From Metellina segmentata (Eukaryota > Arthropoda > Arachnida > Araneae > Tetragnathidae), in the NCBI GenBank assembly GCA_947359465.1, contig OX375876.1, positions 70,872,998 through 70,936,997 of the forward strand: a stretch of 64,000 bases of DNA. The letters run 5' to 3'. This document shows, in pieces, positions 1 through 11,311 of this stretch (positions are counted from its first letter, which is position 1; each line of letters begins with the position of its first letter). The position numbers were made by a program, and so were the translations under genes. The notes beneath the pieces are model-generated. The model saw nothing but the letters and a program-made list of their open reading frames with translations. It was not told the DNA's origin and made no database searches.

Positions 1-9
1 CAAATATGT

Positions 10-840
10 TAATTGATGTTGGTTGGCTTTGGCATTTTATGGTGCAAGGGCCATATTAGGCCATGCTGTGCTAAAATCAAGACAAATATTAATCTATATA
101 TATAATTCTCTTACGTGGCACGCAAAAAAGACGTTATTTGTAATCGCGTTTTGGCAACACTGTACGATTGTTTGTTTATCGCGAAGTCTCGCGCATCGAT
201 TGAATTTATAGCGTTATCGGATGAAATTTTATTGAAAAAAAAAAGGAAATTTTAATGAGCTGTTGGAGTTAGTTTATAATAGAAATCAAAGAAAGCGGAG
301 GATCTTTTCAGGGCCATTTAAAAAACGGTCCTTTTCAGGGCCAACAATTATAGTTCAACAAGACGCTTGCACTACAACTTTCGGCAACAAACTCAATGAA
401 AAAGTGTGGGTCGTTTGAGTGCTGGGAAAATGTACACACAAACAACATGCTGGGTATTCAATTTCCAAAGCAACGCTCACATTTCGAGTCAAAATTTGCA
501 CAAAGTTTACATTTGAATTCTGATTTTAGAGATACTGTATATATTTTTTCTGTAATACAGCAAATTTAGATTTGAAAAACATTTTTTTGGTAACATATTT
601 TGTAAACAATCCCTTCTGCTAGGACACATGTCTTCATTGAGGCGAGCGAAGCGAGCATAGGTTCGCGCAGCGAAGCAATCCTCCGGGGGTTGGCGAGCAG
701 GGGGCAGGCCCCCTAGTATCAAGTAATAGACACACAGTGAAAGTTTTATTGACACAGACGATAGAAATACACCCAGTGAGGAATGCACCTGACAAAAATC
801 AAACCTGCACCGCCTACAACTCAAAGGTTATATGTTAATT
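10..840 (-). repeat. SINE (family B), minus orientation, split by Helitron copy 1
   Basis: Bases 10-92 match the tail of the SINE at 30195-30470 (an ATGGTGCAAGGGCCATAT-type tail). Bases 717 to about 840 continue the body that is seen whole at about 1900-2000 (the TATCAAGTAA segment). The Helitron at 93-716 sits exactly at the join. Confidence 0.6.
93..716 (+). mobile_element. Non-autonomous Helitron, copy 1
   Basis: The 624-bp element starts TCTATATATATAATTCTC after a host A and ends in a GC hairpin (GGGGGCAGGCCCCC) fused to CTAG before a host T. These are Helitron hallmarks: 5' TC, 3' CTRR with a hairpin, insertion between A and T, no target duplication. The body has GAGCGAAGCGAGC-like palindromic GC tracts near the 3' end. 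It encodes no Rep/helicase, so it depends on another element. A near-identical copy lies at 45557-46199 and a diverged one at 43781-44390. The 105-codon minus-strand frame at 824-507 falls mostly in this repeat and is not a gene. Confidence 0.85.
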
Positions 841-1617
841 GAAAAGAAAATGTTTGACATTTTTTACTTGACTTTTAAACATAACTTCAAATTACTAAAT
901 TATTTTTTGCAGCTAGATCATTCTGCACATGGCATTAAAATTTGATTCTACCTAACCATTGATAAATTTCATTTTAGAAAAATGATGCAACAAATTCTAC
1001 ACTCCTTTTGTCTAAATTATATCACTAGTCAAATCATCTGGATATTCCAGAGTTCTACTGAGCTTTGTATCAAAAATGTTCCACATAAAAGTGTTTGCAG
1101 GTTTTGTTGACTATTAGAATATTTATATATTATCGAACTGCTTTTGCAAAAATTAATTTTAAAACATCATGCAAGATAAAAGCAGAAATTTTCCAATGCT
1201 TCCAGAATCAAACCAACCTTAAATGCAAAACTTGAGAAATTTATATATTTACAAAACTTTAATTCACTATAGAATTTGCCTGTAATTTATATAGAATTTG
1301 CCTGTTCTTATGCAAGTGGAGAACTCCTATGTTAAACAGGAATCTTTCAGGTTCTAAACACTTGCCGCTAATGCATGATTTAATGTGATATAAAACTAGA
1401 AAGAGACAGGATCCTTTCCTAGGAATTTTGCTTGAAATGTTCATCTCAATCCCTTCCAAAAATATTATATCCATGCAGACCAAGGGAGTTCATTTTGTTA
1501 CACAAGGGCTTGTCTCAATTTCAGAGATCTCCATTTCTTTTTCCAGATACTGAACAAATTAATTGTTAGAAGTACGACCATTCAAACCAGGAAGCACAAA
1601 TTGAATGCACATTAATC
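841..1617. other. AT-rich spacer, nothing recognised
   Basis: No reading frame, TIR or SINE boxes were seen. The only open stretch (minus strand, 1483-1259) is a short AT-rich frame without recognisable motifs. Confidence 0.5.
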
Positions 1618-2060
1618 AAGGGTTGGTTGGTTTTATGACACAATGGTTATATTTAACTAAGCCATCTCCACCGGATTGGTGGGAAAGACATTCCTGACTG
1701 CCCTCTGTGTTCCAATGGAGAGACTATGAATTTTAGCCACTTGACAGTTTGTGCTACTTGGTCCAACTTAAATTTTAATTTTTTTAAACTTGATAACTAT
1801 ATTTCAAAGGCTAGTTTATATTGGGCTGCATGAAGGGAAATGGTCAATACTACCCATTCCTCAACGTAATTAAAAAAAATTTAACTAAGCTATGCTAAAG
1901 CAAGTACTAAATGGACATCAAGTAAATGTGTATTTTCACAACGAAAGCTTTACCAACATAGAAGAGTAAACATACACAGAAAGGAATCAAACCTTATTTG
2001 TGCAGCTTAAAACTTGCAGGTTGCTAGTGTGGTGGGCAAAACCACTGAACCACAAATTGA
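1618..2060 (-). repeat. SINE (family B), minus orientation
   Basis: It begins with the GGTTGGTTTTATG tail and ends with GGGCAAAACCACTGAACCA, the reverse complement of an A-box-like tRNA head. It is longer than the roughly 275-bp copy at 30195-30470, so it may hold an internal insertion. The shared head, tail and central body support the assignment. Confidence 0.6.
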
Positions 2061-2079
2061 AGGGTTGGTTGCAATTTAT

Positions 2080-4085
2080 GGGTCATTCTTGCAAAATAGG
2101 CAAAATTCATGTCCCTTCAAAATTTATAGAATTCTATCACTCTGAAGATTTTGTCAACTTTCAAGAATAGTTTAGGATCACTTTTATAATCTACAGAATT
2201 AGAAAATTAATGACATATTTTTTTATTTTATACATTTTTAAAACTTTAAAATGTCAAATATCATTGTCCTGGCATGTCCCTGAGTGAAATTTTACAATTT
2301 CTTCATTCATTAGGGTTTTAATATTTATTTATATATTCTTGTAAATAATTTATTCTGCTTCTTTATACATTTGAAAGGTTATTAGTTACAATAATGGAAA
2401 TAATATTGCAAAAATTTCCAAAAGTAACTGCAATAACTATTGTCCCAAGTAATATCATCATTTTCCTGGCATCTCAGATAACATTATGTGGGCAATTAAT
2501 AGATGACAGCACTGAGTTAGAAGAATACTTTTTAAGTAATCTGGGGTTGAGGTTATTTAAATAAATGACTGCCATTTTGAAAAGTTATCAACTTTTTTTT
2601 TGGTCAGCGCATACAAGTTCAGAGTTCAAGGTTTATGTATATTGAAGATCATTTTCCTGGCTTTGATAAAAATTATATGTTTGTAGTAAATTTTTAATTT
2701 TTTTTATTATCAAGTGTATAAAAGATATTCCTTAAATGTGTGTGAAATTCAAACTGAAATTTTTAAGGGTTCATCCATTAAGTCCTGAACAAGCCTATTT
2801 CATCATTATCCTGGCCATCATTGTCCTGCCTTTAACATACCAAGTCAATGATGTCAAGACAGGAAAATTATGTTTTATGTTCAGTATTGTATAAATATTT
2901 AAATTATTAACTGAAGACAAATATATTCTTTACTTTTAACTATTAACTTTTGATTATTTATTCTCCATTGTAATTTTTTAATAGTAAAATACCTTATAAT
3001 GGGCTTGAAATTTTGAAACTTTTTTGTTTCTTTTATTTAAAACATAATCTTTTTGCCATTGCACCTAAAAATGTCTAGATATTACTAAATATCCTTTATC
3101 ACATGCTCTTTTTTATAAGTTGTAAACAATAAATGGACAGATATTAGTGGTAAAAAGAAACAAACATATGAGGAAAGGTTGTTAAAGAAAAGTATAGCTG
3201 AGAAACGTCGTCAGGAGCATATTAAAAAAAATTCCATAATGTTTGGTACAAGAGAAATTGAAGAGGCATGTGATATATATGTTAACCAAAAGAAGAAAAG
3301 AGTGGTAAAGCCTATAGCTAAAATTAGTTCGAGGCAGAAAAGGGGAATTATAAAAATAGGAAAGAAAATTCAAAACTCTATCGCTTGAACAAGAAATTGT
3401 CTTCCGATAGAATTGGCTACCCAAACCAAGTGAAAGTTGTATAGATATTCAACTTTCAGGTTCTTCAAACCCAGACACAACAAGAGATGATAATGTTAAG
3501 AAAAAAAGTTAGAAGAGATAGAGCAGAGACCTACATTCGTATAAAGAAACTGGAAGAAAAATTTAAAAAATATACAAGGCAAATGGAAAAATACAAAAAG
3601 AAATACTACAGATAAAAAATAGCTGAGAATTGATTGCAGTAATTTAACACCACACAGCAAAACACGTAATCTGTTAAAAAAAAGCATAAAAGTTGCCGTA
3701 ATAACTATGCACAATGTTACTACTTTCTAATAATACTTAAATATTCGGGAATCCATAATTTCCTGAATTGTCATGTTCCTAGTAATTTTATTTATGTACT
3801 TAATCAGCTGAATTGAAAATACATGGTCATATGAAATGTTAAACAAGAAATTTATATATTTTTTTCTATTTTCATCATTGTCCTGGCAGGTTCATCATTG
3901 TCCTGCCTTCCAATATTTTGAAATATTTTTTTCCTTAACGAAATGTTAATAATTTAGATTGCTGATATTTTTAATTTACTTAATGAACATGGTAGAAAAT
4001 TATTGGGCCAAAAAATAAAGTTTTAAAAGCCTTCGATTGAAAAAATTTTAAGAAGCCAATTTTTCCTATTTCACAAGAATGACCC
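2080..4085. mobile_element. DNA transposon with ~28-bp TIRs and TTAT target duplication, unassigned superfamily
   Basis: The left end GGGTCATTCTTGCAAAATAG is matched in inverted orientation by the right end (GGGTCATTCTTGTGAAATAG when reversed). The match runs for about 28 bp with a few mismatches. TTAT flanks both ends (2076-2079, 4086-4089). Inside, a ~14-bp motif ATCATTGTCCTGGC recurs near 2260, 2457, 2648, 2801, 2817, 3873 and 3892, always in the same orientation. A broken basic coding remnant lies at about 3140-3730. A 4-bp duplication does not fit Tc1, hAT, piggyBac or Harbinger; I do not name the superfamily. Confidence 0.7.
3140..3730 (+). pseudogene. Remnant of a transposon-encoded basic, coiled-coil protein
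   Basis: The frame at 3179-3388 gives a Lys/Arg-rich stretch (EKRRQEHIKKN, KKKRVVKPIAKISSRQKR). After a shift it continues KVRRDRAETYIRIKKLEEKF and then SNLTPHSKTRNLLKK (about 3640-3700). The order of basic region, coiled coil and a TPxSKxRxLLK motif resembles the N-terminal half of an uncharacterised transposon-linked protein of arthropods and cnidarians, from memory only. At least two frame breaks. No DDE-type core was seen, so this copy cannot make a full protein. Confidence 0.45.
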
Positions 4086-4371
4086 TTATGGCACAATGAT
4101 CACACCTGACCACGCTATGCCAAAGTAAACATAAAACAAAGGGAAAAGCAAGGAAATTATCATGCAATCACATTGGATGTAGTATCAAATTTCAATGGAT
4201 TGAACAGTTTAAATAAATCAAAATGAATCTGTTTTAAGTAAAAATAAAAGTCAAAATTTATTTTTGAATTCCTATAGTCTAACTTGTTTAAAGGATTTCA
4301 AATTATCTCAAGTAGAAGAATGAGATTAATAGCTAGGTTTTAATTATAAATTTTTTAAGTAAAAATCAAAG

Positions 4372-4556
4372 TTTACAGTCAAAGTTACAGTGTGATTACC
4401 AAAGTTGGTATCTTAGGGTGCCTGGTACAATTCTTATGGATCTAACATGCTTAAAATATTTTACAGTCAAAAGTCAAAGTTACAGTGTGATCACCAAAGT
4501 TTGTATCTTAGGGTGCCTGGTACAATTCTTATGGATCTAACATGCTTAAAATATTT
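4372..4556. repeat. Direct tandem duplication, ~90-bp unit
   Basis: Two adjacent units each run TTTACAGTC...ACAGTGTGAT(C/T)ACCAAAGTT...GGTGCCTGGTACAATTCTTA...CATGCTTAAAATATTTTA. They differ at a few bases and by a short insertion. A weaker third relative lies near 4630. Confidence 0.8.
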
Positions 4557-4559
4557 TAA

Positions 4560-7500
4560 TGATCTCAAATGGTGTAATGTGGACAAAAAACTGAAAAAAT
4601 TTCACTAGCGAAATTGAAATTTTAGAAGACAGTGTAGTCACCAATGTTTGTCAAGTTAGTATCCTATGCTAACCATTGCCATTGGGAAGTGGTGACAAAA
4701 ATAGAAAGCATGTAAAAGCAGCACTGCTAACTAAGATTTAAGGTGTGGAGGAATGGGAAAAGCATGCTTAAGTGATCATGAAACTCATAAGAAAGAAATA
4801 TTCATGACTAACTAATATTAGAATATATTTATTCCAGTACAGGAATGTAACTAAACAGATTGTAGTTATGCTAAATTACAATTACCTGATTAAAACAGAT
4901 GAACCTTCACAATAACTTGGGACATTAAAATATGCTTTTTCAGAATAATTGCATATCAAGCATTCCAAACAATGATTTACTTGATTGTAGTTCCTGAAAT
5001 TAACAGGAAAAAATAATTTTACTCATAGAAATTTGCCTGACAGTTGTATGAAATTACATGTACAAAAATAAACATTTGAATAAAATAAAAAATTATGTAA
5101 ATCTAAGAAAAGTAATTTACTATTTCCTTCCAAGTTAATGAAGCACATTTTTATTCACTCAAATTTACAACCACTTTAAATTGCAAATGCAGGATAAAAC
5201 ATTTTTGGTAAAACTCACAAAAATTAAATTACTATATATATAAGAGCCAAGAGTCATATACCTCATTAAACTTTGTCAGTATACAGGACTTGGGAGTGAC
5301 ATTTTTCTGGTCATTAATGATATACCAGTCTTTTAATTACATATTGAATAATTGCATTAAAGTTATTGACAAAAGTAGATTATAGCTATAGAATTAGTTG
5401 TGATAATCTTTTACAATATAATGCTAATCAAAAGTTATGGCACTGGATATGAGGACATTGGTAATACATGGTACTTTACACAGCAGATAGACATTAAGAT
5501 TTTAAAGGCACATCTGTAAGGTATGTCAATTTGTTCTTATAACATGGATGGATCTCAAGACACATGGAAGCACATATTACTCTTAAACAAATTAGTACTT
5601 TCACCAATGGCACATAAATAAGATGAGTACAAAAATGACTGAAATATTTGAGGTAACAATAAATAAAATTTGTATTGCAATATGAAATGTACAAAATGGG
5701 TAATTCTGTAAATGCTTTTTAGGAATTGTTCTTGAACTTTTGGAATTAATATATTAAAAATTATTCATGAAAATGCTGCCATGACCTAAAAAAGTTAGTA
5801 AATTAAACATTTAGAAATCCTGTATGTAAAATTTAGATTTGTGTGGCTATGAAAATTAAATAAATATTGTTTAAGCACTTTGTATTTACAATTATGAACA
5901 TTAAAAAGCTCAGGATGTGTTTATCCTATACATATTTAAATCCCACATAAAAGGGCAGTGAAAAAGGTAACTTTTCAATATACGCATTCTATGATTTCTA
6001 TTTTACTTCATTTTTAGATGTACAAACATATCCTAAAAATTTTCTTGTTTAAATTTAAAGAGCACTTGTTAAATTTACAAAAAAAAAACAAAAAAAACAA
6101 TGGTTTTAGTCATGCCTTTTGTGCTTAGTTTCTTAAAATCCAAATCTACTTTCTTCTATGAAAAAATCCATTCTGAAAGTGGGACAACAATTTTTTTTTA
6201 TGTACTACAGCACATTGGTTTAACTGCCATTCCAGAGTTCTCTAAGAAGCTTGGTTAAAAATTTTGTAGTGGTATGACAAATATTAATTACTAAACATTC
6301 TTCGAAACAGGAAATCTCAAATACTAATAAAAGCATTCAAGGTTTTAAAATTAAAAAAAAAAAATATTTTTCATTACATGTTTGGAAACAAACTTCTTAA
6401 AAATAAGTTTGTTTTAATTTTAATAATACTGCAGATGATATTCATTTTACACATTATTGGAACAATGTGAAATACTGGCAAGATATGGCATGTTATAAAA
6501 AAAATTAAATAAGCTTCAAAACGTATTTCTGAAATCAATATTGTTCATGATGCTAATCGTCTGCACAAATACAATTAAAATTATCCTTTTGTAAAACATA
6601 CATATTTTACTTGAGTAGGCTGTTAAGAGTTGGAACAAGGAGTTGACTAATTTCTCAAATGATTTTTACTGGCAACTTTTAAATTTGGGCGAGTGTTCTT
6701 GTTTTAAATAAGGTGTGGATACATATGCACATAAAATTTTATGTATCGTTTTGATCCGATATGCTCAGTTCATCTTTAGTTTGGTGGAATTGTATAACAC
6801 AAGGACCAGATTTCAATACATATCTAGAATTTTCTTCAAATGATTTTGATTTATGTGCAGTTAAAACCTAGACTCAAAGGTATGAAGTCAATCACAGGCA
6901 CAACCAAAGCAATCTTCGATCTTCACAGCAACTTCTAAATTTTCAATTGTTCATGACTTTTAACAAGAGCAGAGCAGCATTGTTGTGTGGTTACTTAACC
7001 TGTTACCTTGGATTATCTAGGGACTTTCCATGAATTTTTTTAACATTTAATATTCAGCTCCTCAGAAATTTAATACCTAAAAATTAAGAAATTTATTATG
7101 TAAGCATTTTTTGTTACTTACTGCCTGTGTGAGTATGCCCAAAATTTAGTTGTCAGAACAGATTGTGAAACATTAGGAATCTAATTTGAAATTTGCAAAT
7201 GCTTGATTTTAAATAGTTTAAGAAATATACATTAAGTAATCTCCTAATTTAAGCTTTGAATTCTTTTTGTAGCATAATTACTTACAATACAAATATTGAT
7301 TTGGTATGAAAATATTTTAGACCTTTGAGATTGTTTTTCAGTCTAAAAAACTTCAAACATATATATCCAAAATTATCATCATAACTTTACTTTAAAACAA
7401 AGGGTATTCAACACATTTATCAGCTCATACCATTCATGATTTGAGCAGTTTTGGTAAAGCTGGCTTTGGACTTAATCTTCCCTTACAGTAAGTACTTAAG

Positions 7501-8735
7501 ACCTAACAAAAAGAATTAATATTTAAAAAAAAAAAAAAAAAAAAACAAGTATACAGCTAAAAGCATATTTGAGGTAATTCTTTTCCTGCAGAATACAATA
7601 AAAAGCTCAATCTAAATTTCACACAATATGCCCAAATGCTAAATTTGCATTGCATTTAAAGAAAATAATATAATTAAATTCATACATAAATAAAAGAAAC
7701 TTGAACAATTAAAAATAAATTTATCTTCAAAAATCAACAGATAATCTAAGTGTACATAAATTATTCCATTGTTCAGATACAGACTAACACAATAAGTATA
7801 CATAGTAAAGGTATAATATAGGATTTTCTCATGTTGGTTTTTTTGGAAAACCGAAACAATCAAAAACCTAGGTATAAATGTTGCACACAAGTAAAAATTG
7901 TTACAAATTATTTGTATTGATTCAATATGTAGGAAACGAGGAGTAATTATTGCAGCACAAATTCTTACTACCATATGTGCCACTAAACTCATTCAAAATG
8001 AGTTACCAGTTATGGAATTGACTATGAGGAAAGAAATCCAACAATCTGATGACCCTGAATTATAAATTGGGTGGAACTTTGTCATCTTTTGGGTAACACA
8101 AGTTGGAAACGTGGCAAGATCAGGGGTGCATTACACAATGGCTATAACATTGCATTTTTTCATACAAAACCAGAATTGTTTTCCATTCCGCTTATATCCA
8201 AAGCAGGATACATTCCTCAATTTAAATAAAATATCTTTTGGAGGATGAGTTTGATTTTACAATTGGCAGTAAGCAGAGGCAGTTTTGATAGGAGACTCCT
8301 GGTACTTTTGTATGATTACAATACAAGTCGATCTTTCTGAGAAAATGCATGATCATTGTATTTCCATCCTTATTAAGAAATATTATTAAGTAGTAATTCT
8401 CTGTGAAATTATCAAAAACTAAACAAACAAGTAACTATATTTTAAGTTAATGATAGGATACTAATACATGGTAAATTGGAGTCCTATTATATAAATGATG
8501 ACAGAAGTATTTTCCTTTATACCTTTCAATAAGGTGGTTTATTTTTGCAATGAACAAATTAAATTTCATGATCAGGTACACCTTAAATATACATTTCCAC
8601 ATTTATTCCATAGCTCATTACCCATTTTTCTAGTTTTAGGCAGAGCACAAATTGGATTCCTAATTCGTGTATATATCTCTGATGACAGTAAAAGTTTTCC
8701 TTAGGTGTAAATATACAATTACTTCACATTGCTAA
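4560..8735. other. AT-rich intergenic DNA, nothing recognised
   Basis: Homopolymer and AT-rich sequence with only chance frames (the longest is 117 codons on the minus strand, 7992-7639, a compositionally AT-driven hydrophobic string). A poly(A) run lies at about 7528-7550. Confidence 0.5.
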
Positions 8736-8795
8736 GCAAAGCTTGCCCATATATAGCCCTTGTGCCATAAAATCCAACCAATCAACTGTTTTCTC
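8736..8795 (+). repeat. SINE (family B) tail fragment
   Basis: The ATATAGCCCTTGTGCCATAAAATCC string matches the tail at about 30420-30465 (ATATGGCCCTTGCCCTATAAAACCC). No head is present. Confidence 0.5.
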
Positions 8796-11311
8796 TTTTG
8801 AATATTAAGCCAACTCAACTTTTGAAAAATTCGTTATTTTTCTATTTGATCTCAGATTTTTTAATGTTAGATATTTCTTTGTTGCCTTACACATTAACAA
8901 TGATTTTAATGTTTTTTTGTACACAGAAGTCTAAAAAAATTGATAGTAAAAACAAAATGGTGGAAAGTCATTTTAGTGGATCGACAGCCCTACCATCAGG
9001 ACCAAAATAGAACATAAGAGGAAAACATGTTTAAATGTCACCTTTCTTTCAACTTTGGTTAATGGATGTGGATTATCAGCACAGAGCAAAACATTCACTT
9101 TCATAAACAAGATTCCTTCTGAGAAAATCTTAGATTTGTCAGATACTTTGGTAATAACGGAATGCCTTGAATGTTAATAGAATTACATTTTTTTGCATTT
9201 TCAATTAAACAACAGTTAACCATGCAGAGCATATGTGCTGATAGTCTATTGCTTGTTTCTATTAATCAGTTGAAGCACATTTTTATCTCTCATTCAACTT
9301 TGGTTTCAAATATTATCACAACTAAAATAGAAATAATTAATTTTAAGACTATTAGTATCATTTTTATTATACTTATAGTTTGTAACAAATCTTATCCATA
9401 TTTGTAAAGCTCATGAAAAAGGAAAAATCATGAAAATACTACATAGTAGGTATAATAAACATCAGAGGAAAAATTTACACCTACACAATTCTCATTTTCT
9501 ATTCGTCAAAATAGATTCAAGTACATTTTATATTGCACTTCACATTTCTTAGATAACAATGATCAAAACAGTATTTTTAATCATCAAATTTTCATTTTTT
9601 AGGTACGACAAAGTGTACCCACCCCATAACTGTTTTAACAATCCTGCTCAATCGTATCACATTTACTTAAAAAATAGTTTTTAGGCATTTGGAAATTCAA
9701 CAAATTTTACAGTCATTTCACCGTTTTAATCCTGTTGATCTGTATGCAATCTATTAAAATTTATCAGCTGTTCTTTCACTAGATATATATATTTTTTTGA
9801 ATGGTGAGCACTCAAGTTTCATGAAACAAACCAAGCCATATTTCAACGAATTGGTAAACTGACAACGAAATGTGCAGTAGACTTTATTTGTATAAGAACA
9901 ATGCCAATTTTGTGCCGCATTAGGGAAATATATACAACATTTTATTTCATTTTTTTAATGAATAAACCAATTAAAAATTATATGGAATAAAACCATTGTG
10001 GTTGAGTATCTACTCGTCATCTTTAATCTCTGTGCTGAATAAAAGCGGGAAAACTGGGCAATTTGCACCAGGCATAGACCTGTATATTAAAATGTACCAT
10101 GATCAACTTAAAATTTTTTTTTGAAGATATACCAGTCTTAATTCACAACCTTATCACAATTGTAATTCAATGTTACATTCTAGAACAATCATCATGATTG
10201 CATACCTATTGAAAGGCTTTTATATACAATTAAAAACCATCACTGCATATGAGAGGTGTTCAGCTAACAAGCTAATTAAAAAATGCCCAAGTACATTTTC
10301 CCTCAGAATGCTTTCTACTTACAGTACTATAACATATTCTACCTTAATCAAAGAGTTGCTTTAAACTTTGAAATGTAGATACTATTTGTAAATTAGCATA
10401 CACCACATAAAAAGGATAAAAACAAATAAGTGTCATGAAATTACAATTTAGAACACAACTAATAACTTTGACACTAAATTGTTGCTTTAATAAATTATAT
10501 AATGGAATTTAAAAAAAAATAAGAATGAAAAGATTTACACAATGGAATAAAGGTTAAGTAAAATATCCTTTGTACTACACAGAAGAATCTTTTAGTTGAA
10601 CTGAAGAGGAACTATATATATCTATAAATAAAAGTTGACAATTTTACCTTTCTAAGATTTTTGATCAGTTTTACTATATCTTACTTTATATTCAAATAGT
10701 ACTTGTCATAAGGGAGGTGAGATGTATACAAATAAGTAAAAATTCTTTAAAAATATGGAGGGCATGACAGTTCATAATTTAAGAGTATCAATGTTTTAGA
10801 AAGAATCTTGGTGATAATTTTCAAATAATTAAAAGTAGCTCATTGTTCGTTAAGACTAGTTAGACTAAACATATACAAATGTCTAAAATGTACAATAGAT
10901 TATTTTATACACCAAAGTATCAATACTGTTTCATTACAAATAAACAGAATTATATTACTGTCCACACAGAGAAATACTTCAGATAGTAACAATTACAGAT
11001 TATTGTACATACAGCTTATGAATTGTCTGTGCAATATTTAAATACAATGCTTTTTTCTGCAAGCCTATCCGAGGCATAGCAATTTTAAGTACAAAAGCGT
11101 GTTGCGTAACTTATTCTACTACACTATATTGTACCATCGTTCTGAAGAGCTAACTTTCAGTATTTTCACCTCTTACATAACTTTCATTAAAAAAAAAAAT
11201 CAAAACTGGTCCCAACATTAGATGTCTGTATACAATTATAGAAATTATCAGAGTAGATACAGTCTTAAATCACTCAGACTATTCTTGGCTCATTAAACAA
11301 AAAACCTTAAA
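8796..11311. other. AT-rich region downstream of the phosphatase stop; possible long 3' UTR
   Basis: No convincing reading frame on either strand; the short open stretches are chance frames in AT-rich DNA. Read as the minus strand, an ATTAAA-type signal lies near 10487 and AATAAA near 9946-9941, with more AATAAA between 9370 and 8527. The 3' UTR could end at any of them. No SINE body or TIR element was recognised here. Confidence 0.35.

Larger units (their letters stand above)
2062..4180 (-). repeat. SINE (family B) fragment split by a TIR transposon
   Basis: Left piece 2062-2079 and right piece 4086 to about 4180 together give the family tail (GGTTGG...TTATGGCACAATG...). The element at 2080-4085 interrupts it, with TTAT on both sides. 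Confidence 0.55.

Noticed and set aside
507..824. 105-codon minus-strand frame as a gene
   Set aside because: It lies mostly in the Helitron and a matching frame recurs at 45912-46151 in the other copy; translation of a repeat.
7528..7550. Poly(A) run as the tail of a phosphatase retrocopy
   Set aside because: The gene is on the minus strand, so a retrocopy tail would be poly(T) on the plus strand.
7639..7992. 117-codon minus-strand frame as a membrane protein
   Set aside because: Hydrophobicity follows from AT-rich codons; no homologue recognised and no gene signals.
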